Shown here one piece after another: positions 1-8,114 of a DNA stretch of 14,486 bases. The DNA comes from Halanaerobiales bacterium (GTDB lineage: Bacteria; Bacillota_F; Halanaerobiia; Halanaerobiales; DTU029). Made by a program: the position numbers and the translations under genes. Below the pieces are notes generated by a model that saw only the letters and a program-made list of their open reading frames with translations, was not told where the DNA came from and searched no databases. Location of the stretch: assembly GCA_016278415.1 (NCBI GenBank), contig JADQBV010000181.1, positions 1 to 14,486 on the forward strand, in the 5' to 3' direction. Each line of letters starts with the position of its first letter. The stretch's first letter is position 1.

Positions 1-36
1 GGAATAGTGGCTCACTTTTTCCGGACAGGTGGCTCA
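1..36. mobile_element. End of an IS21-family-like insertion sequence (partial)
   Basis: The octamer GTGGCTCA occurs twice within the first 36 bases, separated by a CCGGAC-containing spacer, and the segment ends in CA. Tandem terminal repeats of the form GTGGCTCA-N-CCGGA and a terminal CA are what I know from IS21-family ends in clostridial genomes. No istA or istB gene is in the window, so the body of the element would lie to the left. The next bases are in frame with a WYL-regulator remnant, which places the insertion junction near base 36. The family assignment rests on recalled repeat pattern, not a search. Confidence 0.55.
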
Positions 37-665
37 ATACCATCAAGATTACTCACCCAGAAAAAAATAATTACTTTGAACAACAAAATCAGATAATCAT
101 GGACCTTAACCCCTGGGGAGAAAATAAAGAGATAAAAGGGAAATTAGACCTGTTTAAGCAGGCAATTAAGGAAAATAAGATTGTTGAGTTATCCTACATA
201 AATTCAAAAAGAGAAAACAGTAATAGGAAGATTGAACCTATTACACTTGTACTGAAAGGAACAACCTGGTATCTCTATGCCTTCTGTAATCTCAGAGAAG
301 ACTACCGTATTTTTAGGCTTTCAAGAATAACATCTATAAAGATAACAGAAGAAAGCTATGCAAAAGAACATAAAATTTTTAAAGAGTTTGAAGACGAAAA
401 CCACTGGGAACAGCAAGGAAAAGACGTTGACTTGGAGATGTTATTCAAACCTGAGGCTTATATGAGGATACAAGACTTTTTTACAGAAAAACAAATTGAG
501 GAAAGGGATGATGGATACTTTTTTGTAAAGGTCACATTCCCCGAAGACCACTGGGTATATGGCTTTATTCTAAGCTTTGGCGACAGTGTAGAGATCTTAA
601 ACCCACCTCATATTAGAAACATCATCAAGAAAATGTCAAAGAATATTTATGAGAAATATGGTTGA
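37..665 (+). pseudogene. WYL-domain transcriptional regulator, N-terminally truncated by the insertion sequence
   Basis: The reading frame is open from the IS junction through an ATG at 99 to a TGA at 663-665. The ATG has no ribosome binding site. Codons before it already read like the family (…KITHPEKNNYFEQQ…), so it is probably an internal Met, not the true start. Counting from that Met, residues 22-80 form the WYL fold, with the W-Y-L triad at 57-59 and the conserved R-x-F-R-x-x-R pattern around 70-76. Residues about 110-188 match the C-terminal WCX extension. Family members of the YafY/DeoR type are normally about 300 aa and start with a winged helix-turn-helix that binds DNA. That part is absent here, so the product could bind ligand or oligomerise but not act as a normal regulator. 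It converges on the ferredoxin gene, with only 24 bases between the stops. Confidence 0.8.
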
Positions 666-689
666 GCAAATTTATCCATCCTTTTTTCT

Positions 690-1583
690 TTACTTTTCCC
701 TTAAGTATTCTTTTACACCTTTGAGAAAAAGACCCTCATTAATATTTTCAATTGGTTCTAATTCAATTTCACAAACTTGTTTTTCTAATTTATCCAGGTT
801 ATATCCTTCTTTAATAACAATAAAAGAATAAATTTTTGTATAAATTGAATTTTTCGGACAACCATAAATACATCTAAGACAAGCTACACAATTCCATTTA
901 AATACAGGCTTATTCCCCTGCATTTCAATGTTATTCATGGGACAACTATTTGCACACCATCCACATCCATTGCAATTTTGTCTTACCTTAAAACTTTTCG
1001 CAAATATTTTAGCACCTAGTTTTTCTAATTTGAATATTGTTGTCAAAATTCTTCCACCAATTGTTGGTTTTCTTCTTCGTTTTATACCTTCCAATACTTC
1101 CTTTACAATTTGTTCTGTTTTTGAGGGCAGCACTTTTAATAAACGTATTGCAAGCTGTTTATTTGTAGAAACTATCCAATTCGATGGCATTACCAGCATT
1201 CTTTCATAGATAATATTATAATCTTTTTTTTGTAATTTTTTTATAATTCCTACTCTACAAGCACTATTAACACCTACTTTTCCTCCTCCAGATACAGAGA
1301 TAATTACAACTGATATTTTTTCTCCTTTTGGTAAACTCTTTATCCATTTGTATATTGGCTCAGGAGCATCAAATGCATGAACTGGAAATAAAACAATTAA
1401 CAAGTCAACATTTTTTATCTCGTTAATATTATTCTTTAAATAATTGTTATGTTCTAAAGGTTCTACATTGGTTGTTACCCCATATTCCGCTAAAAGCTTG
1501 TTTGTTAAATTAGCAATGCGAGTTGTCCCGCCTGTTCCAGAAAAGTACACTATATTAACCTTTTTAAATAATTTGGGACTCAT
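690..1583 (-). CDS. EFR1-type flavodoxin/ferredoxin fusion protein (two 4Fe-4S clusters)
   Basis: A 297-aa predicted cytoplasmic electron-transfer protein. Residues 9-150 form a flavodoxin-like domain, with an FMN-phosphate-loop motif FSGTGGTTR at about 14-22 after the first beta strand. Residues 200-250 form a bacterial 2[4Fe-4S] ferredoxin domain. The first cluster uses Cys204, 207, 210 and 214 (CNGCGWCANSCP) and the second Cys232, 235, 238 and 242 (CVACLRCIYGCP); all eight ligands are intact. This arrangement is that of the EFR1 ferredoxin family common in anaerobic Bacillota, whose physiological partner is generally unknown. I chose ATG 1583 over an upstream in-frame codon at 1658 because an AAGGAGA site lies 10 bases before it and the extra 25 residues do not resemble the family. 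It is on the same strand as the island genes but separated from them by about 400 bp, so it is probably transcribed separately. Confidence 0.85.
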   Translation of the reverse strand: MSPKLFKKVNIVYFSGTGGTTRIANLTNKLLAEYGVTTNVEPLEHNNYLKNNINEIKNVDLLIVLFPVHAFDAPEPIYKWIKSLPKGEKISVVIISVSGGGKVGVNSACRVGIIKKLQKKDYNIIYERMLVMPSNWIVSTNKQLAIRLLKVLPSKTEQIVKEVLEGIKRRRKPTIGGRILTTIFKLEKLGAKIFAKSFKVRQNCNGCGWCANSCPMNNIEMQGNKPVFKWNCVACLRCIYGCPKNSIYTKIYSFIVIKEGYNLDKLEKQVCEIELEPIENINEGLFLKGVKEYLREK

Positions 1584-1593
1584 ATATATCCCA

Positions 1594-1600
1594 TCTCCTT
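1594..1600 (-). promoter_or_regulatory. Ribosome binding site of the ferredoxin gene (decides its start)
   Basis: The minus strand reads AAGGAGA, followed by 10 bases and then ATG at 1583. This strong Shine-Dalgarno match supports the 297-aa start over the longer 322-aa reading. Confidence 0.7.
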
Positions 1601-1863
1601 TTTGTCTTATACTGGATGAAAAAAAATTAACATATATCATATCCGTTGCTGAAGTCATCAGACGTTAGATAGCTATTACCTTAAACTGGCGGATTTGGGT
1701 GTAGAAACGAAGGAACAGAACAGATAATATATTGTTATCAGTGCATACTTTTGTGGTTTTTGGTAAATCCACGAGATTCCATTTATATCAAGGATTATAA
1801 GGTGTATGTTGATTTTTAGATTGTGCAGTTTTAGCCTATTTCCATAGGTTTTGAGCAGGATTG

Positions 1864-1904
1864 GGGCAGGATTTAAAATAATAATATAATCCTGTCCTTC
1901 TTTT
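1864..1904 (+). terminator. Hairpin resembling a plus-strand intrinsic terminator
   Basis: GGGCAGGAT at 1864-1872 pairs with ATCCTGTCC at 1889-1897 (nine pairs, one G-T) around a 16-base AT-rich loop, and is followed by TTCTTTT. The T-rich tail lies on the plus-strand 3' side. The minus-strand reading has no T tract, so it is a poor terminator for the NACHT gene ending at 1982. No intact plus-strand gene lies upstream, so it may belong to a lost gene or be an element end. The loop is long for a terminator. Confidence 0.4.
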
Positions 1905-1981
1905 AATTAATTTTACTGGATATATTAACTGCTACTAATCTTAATATATTTAAATAAATTGCCATAAATCATACATATTAA

Positions 1982-4900
1982 TCATTTTAAAGAGCAATCC
2001 AAAACATATGATTTTATCAGTTTATCACCATTAGATAAAGTTTCTGCTTGTTTTTTTAATAATTCTCGGACTTCTTCAATATCTGTAGTTGTTATTCTAT
2101 TACTTCTACTATCATTTTTATCCCATTGTTTACAACAGAACCATCCTACTATATATAATCCATAATTACAATTTCTTTTTCCAAGATATCTATTTAGTAG
2201 TTGTGTTTCCATTGCTTTATTAACTTCTGAATGCCAGCAACCCTTCACCTCAATAATGACTTTTAATTGCTTATTTAAATTAGGAACAGAGCCAGTAACA
2301 TAAATATCTGTTCTTTCACCACTTATACCATCCTTGCTTTTTCTTCTTCTAATTTCTACTTCCCTTAAAGCAACAATACCCTTAGAATCTAATTCTTCTT
2401 TTAAATGTACTTTTATAAAATCGCTTAGATCATTTTCTGATTTTGGCCTGTATTTATCATCTACTTTATCCCATAACATAAAAGCCAGAGGAGTTTCACC
2501 TTGCAATAATGATTCCATCTTATGTAATGAGCTAATTATAGCTTCTATTAGTAATTTTTCATTATAAATAAAATAGCTATCAACTGTTTTTATCATTGAT
2601 GAAAATTCTTTAGTTGAAAATTGATACCAACTTAACTCCCGTTTATATCTCCTGGCCTCAATTAAATAAAAATCAATTATATCATTATTTGGTAATTTAT
2701 CTTTAATATATTGTAATGATTTAACAGCACACTTTTGTTCAAGATATTTTAGTAAATCATTTCTAAAACGAACAACACTTTCCCGACCATTTATAATATG
2801 CACTTCACTAATATCTGGATCTTCTTCTCTTGGAAAATACTTACATAACAAGATGTATAACTTAGCAATTCTATCAGAGGTAATTTTATCCACGAAGTCC
2901 CTCTCTGTATTAAATGTTTCGGTATCAAAAGAAAAAGAAAGTAATAATTCTTTGCCAAATTCATTATCTTTCTGAATTAAAGGCCATATATAATCCCATG
3001 TTGCATCTTCTGTATAGTTTAGCAAGGATAGTGCAGTATATTTTACATATGCTTTATCACTTTCTGAAAATACCGGGTCAGTCAAATAAGATTTTGCATA
3101 ATCTATTGCTTCTCCAAAGTTATTTTTAATAAGGAATGATATGATCGTATAAAAACACTTCGGATTTAATGAATTACCTTTAACTTTTTCCAATAGGAAA
3201 GAATTTAATTTATTATCATTTATACTTTCAACTTTATGGAGAATAAAAAGATTCTTATGTTCTTTATTCTCTTTATCTATTATTTTAGATAATGTATTTA
3301 TTATTCCATCAGGAGAATTATGATATGCCTGTTCTATTAGTTTAAAATAAAAATTGTCCTGTTCTGCGTTATGATATGATTCTGGATAACCTAAAATTAC
3401 TTCAGCCCACTTACTCCAGATATCTGGAGACAGAGTATCTAAAAATAAAGGGTCAAGGTTTTTTAATAAAATAAGTGCTTTATATCCTGCCATTACTGGT
3501 CGATAATAAATATTATTTTCTAGCCATTCTTTTGGTGAAACTTCATTTTTCATAATATATTCTCTAGCCCATTTTACTATCTCCTCTCTCATAGACTGAT
3601 CACATATTTCCCAACCATATGATTTTCTAATATCTGATCTATATTCATCTAAAGTATAAGGATTCTTCTTGTTATAAGATAATACATAGCATAATTTCCA
3701 CCAATCAGCTACTCGCCCTTGCCCATACTTATTCATTAATTCATTTATTTTTCTTTCAGTTTCATAACACCGTTCTTTATCATCTCTTTTATTCCTGTTT
3801 TCATCTGCAACTTTAATATAATTATAATCTTCTTTAAGTCTCTGGGCTTTATCTGAGTTTATTTCAATTGCTTCAAATATATCTTTAAATTTTTCTAATA
3901 AATCTTTAGATTTTGACATATTTTTATATATCAATTCAACATACTCAGGATCATCACGTTTAAAAAGACGGTTAATTAAATCAAGCCAGATTTCACAGTT
4001 TTTTGATTTACTGTTTTCAATAAAATAATTTACCATCCATTCTAGATCCTCATTTAACAATAACTTTGGACTCTTAACTATAACCATATGTAAATTTTCA
4101 CAATGGTTTTCTATTAGTTTTAATATTAGTTTTTTTCTTACACTTTTTTTTAAGTGAGGAATTTTTTTCTCTTCATAACCAAAAGATAATGGACATATAT
4201 CTTTAAAATTATTTATTCTAGGTATAATAGCTTTCACAAAAGCTTCCATAATTTTAGGTTCATCAAGATAATCCCAGGATCTAAATAAAATAATGTTTTT
4301 TAGCTGTTTATAATAAGGCAAATCCTTTCCTTCATCATTGAATTGCTCTTTCATCCATTCCAGGGCTATATCAAGATTTTCAGATTTTAAATTCTTAGCA
4401 AATTGAGTTAAAAAAACAAAATATTTACCATAAAAATCACTTTTCTTTCCAGGTGTAATTAAATCAAAGACTTTTTTAGTAGATATATGTTTAGGCCATA
4501 AGGCAGTAAGTATAGCACCTTTAATCTCATCTCTCTTATCCTCTGCAAAATCATCTTTAATTAAAGGTATTAACTCTAAACATGTTTTTCTATCAGCTAT
4601 TTTCGAAAGTGCATGTACAGCTTGCTCCCGAGTATATAGTTTTTCTGAAGTATCGAAAACTATTGTCAAAAGTATCTCTTGCAGTTCTTTTACTTTACAG
4701 GTTTCAGCAATATCTATTGCTACTCTTCTTACCATAAAATGCTTGTTCTTATTTTTAATATAATTCTTTAATTGTTGTTCAATTCCTGGATAATTAAGCT
4801 TATAATACTTAAAATATAACCTTGGGATAGTATCGATTATTAGTTTATCTTCAAATTGTTTTAATAAATTCTCTAAGATCTTCTCATGTTTATCTTCACT

Positions 4901-6211
4901 TATATGATGAACATCACTGTCTAGAATAACTAATGGATTATTTTCTATTACCAATTCCCTTATTTTTGAATCTAAAGAAATTAACCAACTGGCTACACCA
5001 GAAAAATGAGGTATTACCATATTATCTTTAGAAAAAATAATAGCTTTAATTTGTTTTAAAGGTAATTTATGAACTATTAAATACCTGGCAGCAAGGTATT
5101 CCATATAACTATGATGGACAAAACCATATTTATCTTTCCCTCTTGCTGAAAATAATGCTGTTTGTTGAACTACCTCTTTTAAGTCCTTTTCTGTAAAACT
5201 AAACTCAATTTGATCATCTGTAATTTCCTTCTCTCCTTCAATACTGGAAATTTGCATGAGACTATTATCAAAACTTATATCTGGATAAATTGATACAGCT
5301 TTTTTATTACAAAAAAACATAAAAGCTGCAATACGAGATGCTAAGGCTAGTGCCCTATTTGATGACAAATAATTATCATTAGCAAGAACCCGGTCCTTAT
5401 TATTTTCACTACATAGAATTTTACAGCCTTTATTATATAGTTCTGTTTTTGAGACAGGTAAACTTTTATTTTGTTGATAAATATTAATTAAGAAATTCAA
5501 TGTAATCGGATAACTTGCTAATGGTTGAATTTCTTTTCTAATAATATCTGCAATAAACTTATCTTCATCTATTCCTCTCATCTCAACTGCTAATTTTATG
5601 TCTTTTTCTCTTAAAGGTATTAATTCATAAATTCCAACACTATCAGTTTTTGTATTTTCATTACTATTACTACTATTCCATATCTCACTAAATCCATCAA
5701 CAAGACTATTAGGCAGTTTTGTAGTTCTGCATATAATACGAATATTTAATCTTTCTTTGAAATCTTTTAATTTATATATTTCCTTAAGTAAAATAGCTGA
5801 TATATTAGGTATGTTAAGCATACATTCATCTAAACTATCTAAAAAATAATATAGTTGGTTATTCCCCTGCTTCCATTGCTCTATCTCATCTGAGTAAAAC
5901 AATTCTTTAATTAATCCCTGTTCATTACTATATCCAGATAAATCTTCATGAATTATTAAATTCCCATTTTTATTGTTATTTTTTATAAAAATTTCAACAT
6001 CCTTTTTAATAGTAGTAGATTTTCCTGAGCCAGGCTCACCTAAGAAAAAAACAGCAGACTTTTCATTTATCTCTTCAAAGCCAAGAACTCCTTCATGATA
6101 AGGTGCTAAATAATTGATTTCTGGATCATAAACAAAGCCACGCATATTAGTGGTTATACTACCATTAATATGGCACCAAAATCTTTTCCAGGGAAAAATA
6201 TTATTTTTCAT
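1982..6211 (-). CDS. NACHT/STAND NTPase with helical-repeat body and C-terminal PD-(D/E)XK nuclease
   Basis: A 1409-aa protein, probably a cytoplasmic antiphage-type sensor and effector (role inferred). A short N-terminal segment (FPWKRFWCH… to about residue 50) precedes the NTPase. Walker A is GEPGSGKST at 58-66 and Walker B is YYFLDSLDEC at 121-130 with acidic D125, D128 and E129. A sensor-like Arg sits in IICRT (158-163). FVHHSYMEYLAARYL at 364-378 is the typical winged-helix signature at the end of NACHT modules. Residues about 400-1250 are helix-rich, with HEAT-like repeats clearest around 490-570. The C-terminus carries ERTDIYV, with D1302, then IIEVKG with E1321 and K1323, and Q1337 in METQLLNRYL: a D-X18-E-X-K nuclease pattern. 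Start ATG 6211 has AAGGAG nine bases upstream. No N-terminal effector is seen, unlike Avs proteins. The upstream neighbour is a decayed restriction gene. Confidence 0.8.
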   Translation of the reverse strand: MKNNIFPWKRFWCHINGSITTNMRGFVYDPEINYLAPYHEGVLGFEEINEKSAVFFLGEPGSGKSTTIKKDVEIFIKNNNKNGNLIIHEDLSGYSNEQGLIKELFYSDEIEQWKQGNNQLYYFLDSLDECMLNIPNISAILLKEIYKLKDFKERLNIRIICRTTKLPNSLVDGFSEIWNSSNSNENTKTDSVGIYELIPLREKDIKLAVEMRGIDEDKFIADIIRKEIQPLASYPITLNFLINIYQQNKSLPVSKTELYNKGCKILCSENNKDRVLANDNYLSSNRALALASRIAAFMFFCNKKAVSIYPDISFDNSLMQISSIEGEKEITDDQIEFSFTEKDLKEVVQQTALFSARGKDKYGFVHHSYMEYLAARYLIVHKLPLKQIKAIIFSKDNMVIPHFSGVASWLISLDSKIRELVIENNPLVILDSDVHHISEDKHEKILENLLKQFEDKLIIDTIPRLYFKYYKLNYPGIEQQLKNYIKNKNKHFMVRRVAIDIAETCKVKELQEILLTIVFDTSEKLYTREQAVHALSKIADRKTCLELIPLIKDDFAEDKRDEIKGAILTALWPKHISTKKVFDLITPGKKSDFYGKYFVFLTQFAKNLKSENLDIALEWMKEQFNDEGKDLPYYKQLKNIILFRSWDYLDEPKIMEAFVKAIIPRINNFKDICPLSFGYEEKKIPHLKKSVRKKLILKLIENHCENLHMVIVKSPKLLLNEDLEWMVNYFIENSKSKNCEIWLDLINRLFKRDDPEYVELIYKNMSKSKDLLEKFKDIFEAIEINSDKAQRLKEDYNYIKVADENRNKRDDKERCYETERKINELMNKYGQGRVADWWKLCYVLSYNKKNPYTLDEYRSDIRKSYGWEICDQSMREEIVKWAREYIMKNEVSPKEWLENNIYYRPVMAGYKALILLKNLDPLFLDTLSPDIWSKWAEVILGYPESYHNAEQDNFYFKLIEQAYHNSPDGIINTLSKIIDKENKEHKNLFILHKVESINDNKLNSFLLEKVKGNSLNPKCFYTIISFLIKNNFGEAIDYAKSYLTDPVFSESDKAYVKYTALSLLNYTEDATWDYIWPLIQKDNEFGKELLLSFSFDTETFNTERDFVDKITSDRIAKLYILLCKYFPREEDPDISEVHIINGRESVVRFRNDLLKYLEQKCAVKSLQYIKDKLPNNDIIDFYLIEARRYKRELSWYQFSTKEFSSMIKTVDSYFIYNEKLLIEAIISSLHKMESLLQGETPLAFMLWDKVDDKYRPKSENDLSDFIKVHLKEELDSKGIVALREVEIRRRKSKDGISGERTDIYVTGSVPNLNKQLKVIIEVKGCWHSEVNKAMETQLLNRYLGKRNCNYGLYIVGWFCCKQWDKNDSRSNRITTTDIEEVRELLKKQAETLSNGDKLIKSYVLDCSLK

Positions 6212-6264
6212 TTATATAAACTCCTTACTTACTATATCTTAATTATTTTAAATAACTCATATAA

Positions 6265-6691
6265 CTATCTACATACTTCATCCATAAACTTATCAAAGGT
6301 ATCTACAAAGAGTATATATAATACCTTCCTCTAAGTATAATGTCCTCTACCACATTTAATCTTACCTTCCTCCACCTCGCCTATAAGCTGCATACTAATG
6401 CTTACTGATCCTACTATTAAAAATAGCTTTTTCTCATCATCTTTCTCAACAAGTACCGCCCTGTTTGGATTATAACTACCAATCAATGTAGGGATTTTAA
6501 ACCAGCCAGGTAATTTTGCATAAACCAATACATTAGTACTTTGTTCAAATTTAAGGGGTAATTTCTTTCTCTTCTATATCAGAATCATAAACTACATAAT
6601 CAGATCTTTTACTTTCTAATATATTTAATGATAAATAGCCATAATCTTTTATCTTTAAAAAAGTCAATGCTTTCCTAAAGAGTCTGTTATA
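6265..6691 (-). pseudogene. Decayed C-terminal remnant of a type III restriction (Res) subunit
   Basis: The minus strand shows three collinear pieces of a Res C-terminus. In 6691-6551 the frame reads …YGYLSLNILESKRSDYVVYDSDIEEKE, then hits TAA. An extra base near 6555-6575 shifts to the next frame, which reads …KFEQSTNVLVYAKLPGW, then FKIPTLIGSYNPNRAVLVE, and ends at a TAG at 6331-6333. In the same frame beyond that stop comes VDTFDKFMDEV (about 6300-6270), the usual Res end. Family members have NPDW and an ETKG catalytic pattern; here NPDW has become NPNR and the ETK triplet is missing before GS. Frameshift, stop and lost catalytic residues all argue for a pseudogene. A 65-aa product from ATG 6528 could still be made but would have no nuclease core. 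The helicase part is gone, and 6692-6800 shows nothing recognisable. Family assignment is from recalled Res motifs. Confidence 0.7.
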
Positions 6692-6800
6692 TCAAGGACT
6701 ATCACTCTCTTTAACGCCTTAATATTTTATTATACAGTACTAATATGTTCGTTCGTCTTCTCATTTACATGTTAAACTCAGAAATTAGCTGCCTTCAATA

Positions 6801-8114
6801 TTATATTTCTCTTTCCAAAATCATCATCTTATCTTCCTTATTCAATAATATTTTTTGTTTATTGTTGATATTTTCATTAGTCATTAGATAAGAAGGACCT
6901 CTATCATTAATATTTATATATTCTTCATCATCACTCATATTTTCTATTTCCTCGTCATTAATATCCTCAATACCTAAAATGTATTTACACTGGTTTTTTG
7001 TATCTTTTATTCTCTCTGCTATTAATTCAACCGGCTTAATTATGTAAGTTTCCCTTCCATTACTAATTTCAATACAATTTAATATATTAGCCATTTTACA
7101 TTCCTCAAGATAAAATCCACTAATCTGCAGACTTTCAATATAAAATAACTTATTAATCTCTTTCAAAATATTAAATATTACTTCAAATTTATTGTATATT
7201 GTAATACTTGGTTCATATTTTATTCGTATCTCGTTATTCTTTGCATCAATGATCTGCCTTTTAAACTTCTTGGGATCATTATTTGTATCAAACCATTTAT
7301 CAATAATCTCTATACATTCATTTATTTTTGGCCGTTTTGAAAAGTCATCATTTGTTGCTCTATTAAGAAGTTCATGTATATCCTCAATTGTATTAACTCC
7401 TAAATTATTACAATCTAATGTAAAAGGCTTGTCTTTCTCATATTGTCCATCAAAACAAAGTTCATCCTCAGTTAAAACAATCCATATCAGTTTAGCAAAA
7501 GAATAAACATCTGCTGGAAAAGGTAACATTATTTCTGATGCATTTCTTTTCATCTCTGGAGCTATGGTTGTCCATGCACCAATCCCCTCATTTGTTCTCG
7601 TTAATCCATCCAATGATTCATGCCAGACAAGACCAAAATCTCCCAACTTAATATTTTGTTCATAAACGAATACATTATCAAGCTTAATATCTCTGTGTGC
7701 ATATCCCCTCTTATGTAGATTTCTTAATATAACTGCAATTTCTCTTATATATTCAATCTTCTCTTCCATGTTTATATCATTTCCTAAAACCACCGCTTTA
7801 AAAGTCTTTGCATATGGTACTACATACCATGGCCGATTATAATAATTAGGATTATCTGGTGTATAATAATCTATTAATGGTAATAACCCATCCATCTCTT
7901 TATTTAATTCTTCTAGAGTGTTAATTTCATGTTTGAATCTTTCATATTTAGTTTTCTCAAATCTGTTTAAATGATTACTTCTTCTAAATCGTAACAGTTT
8001 CACAACAGCTTCAAAATTGATATCTTCTGTTTTAATCTTATAAACATCTCCATTACCACCAGAGCCTAATTGTTTTGCTTTTTTAAAAGTAATTTTTGAT
8101 CCTCTATAAACCAT
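6801..8114 (-). CDS. Ser/Thr-type protein kinase with unassigned C-terminal extension
   Basis: A 437-aa soluble protein that should transfer phosphate from ATP to protein. The eukaryote-like kinase domain spans about residues 8-275. It has the glycine loop GSGGNGDV (17-24), ATP-anchoring K39 in VVKLL, E63 of helix C, the catalytic loop HRDIKLDN (140-147), metal-binding DFG (159-161), APE (185-187), D202 in the helix F region and R261. All key residues are present, so it is predicted active. Residues 280-437 match no family I know; they include a markedly acidic stretch at 383-398 and a polar tail. No membrane segment or PASTA repeat is present, unlike housekeeping PknB. Its ATG lies inside the end of the upstream 1251-aa gene (11-bp overlap, minus-one frame) with only a weak GAGAG site, indicating translational coupling and probably a fixed protein ratio. 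It is likely the effector or switch of a two-gene system (inference). Confidence 0.88.
   Translation of the reverse strand: MVYRGSKITFKKAKQLGSGGNGDVYKIKTEDINFEAVVKLLRFRRSNHLNRFEKTKYERFKHEINTLEELNKEMDGLLPLIDYYTPDNPNYYNRPWYVVPYAKTFKAVVLGNDINMEEKIEYIREIAVILRNLHKRGYAHRDIKLDNVFVYEQNIKLGDFGLVWHESLDGLTRTNEGIGAWTTIAPEMKRNASEIMLPFPADVYSFAKLIWIVLTEDELCFDGQYEKDKPFTLDCNNLGVNTIEDIHELLNRATNDDFSKRPKINECIEIIDKWFDTNNDPKKFKRQIIDAKNNEIRIKYEPSITIYNKFEVIFNILKEINKLFYIESLQISGFYLEECKMANILNCIEISNGRETYIIKPVELIAERIKDTKNQCKYILGIEDINDEEIENMSDDEEYININDRGPSYLMTNENINNKQKILLNKEDKMMILEREI

Larger units (their letters stand above)
1584..1981. other. Gap between ferredoxin and NACHT genes; possible short decayed coding fragment
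   Basis: No convincing intact gene is present. On the plus strand, 1653-1727 reads as 24 sense codons, directly after a TGA and ending in TAA, with protein-like content (HQTLDSYYLKLADLGVETKE). It could be the C-terminal tail of a lost plus-strand gene such as a transposase or recombinase, but I cannot assign it. A short inverted repeat CCTAT-TTCC-ATAGG occurs near 1837-1850. The motif GCAGGATT is directly repeated at about 1855-1873, overlapping the hairpin listed separately. The rest, up to the NACHT stop, is AT-rich without visible signals. Confidence 0.3.

Noticed and set aside
928..1209. Plus-strand reading frame opposite the ferredoxin gene
   Set aside because: It lies antisense to the cysteine motifs of a clear gene and has low-complexity, hydrophobic content typical of a shadow frame.
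1584..1658. Longer N-terminus (25 residues) for the ferredoxin protein
   Set aside because: A strong AAGGAGA site precedes the internal ATG at 1583, and flavodoxin domains start directly after it.
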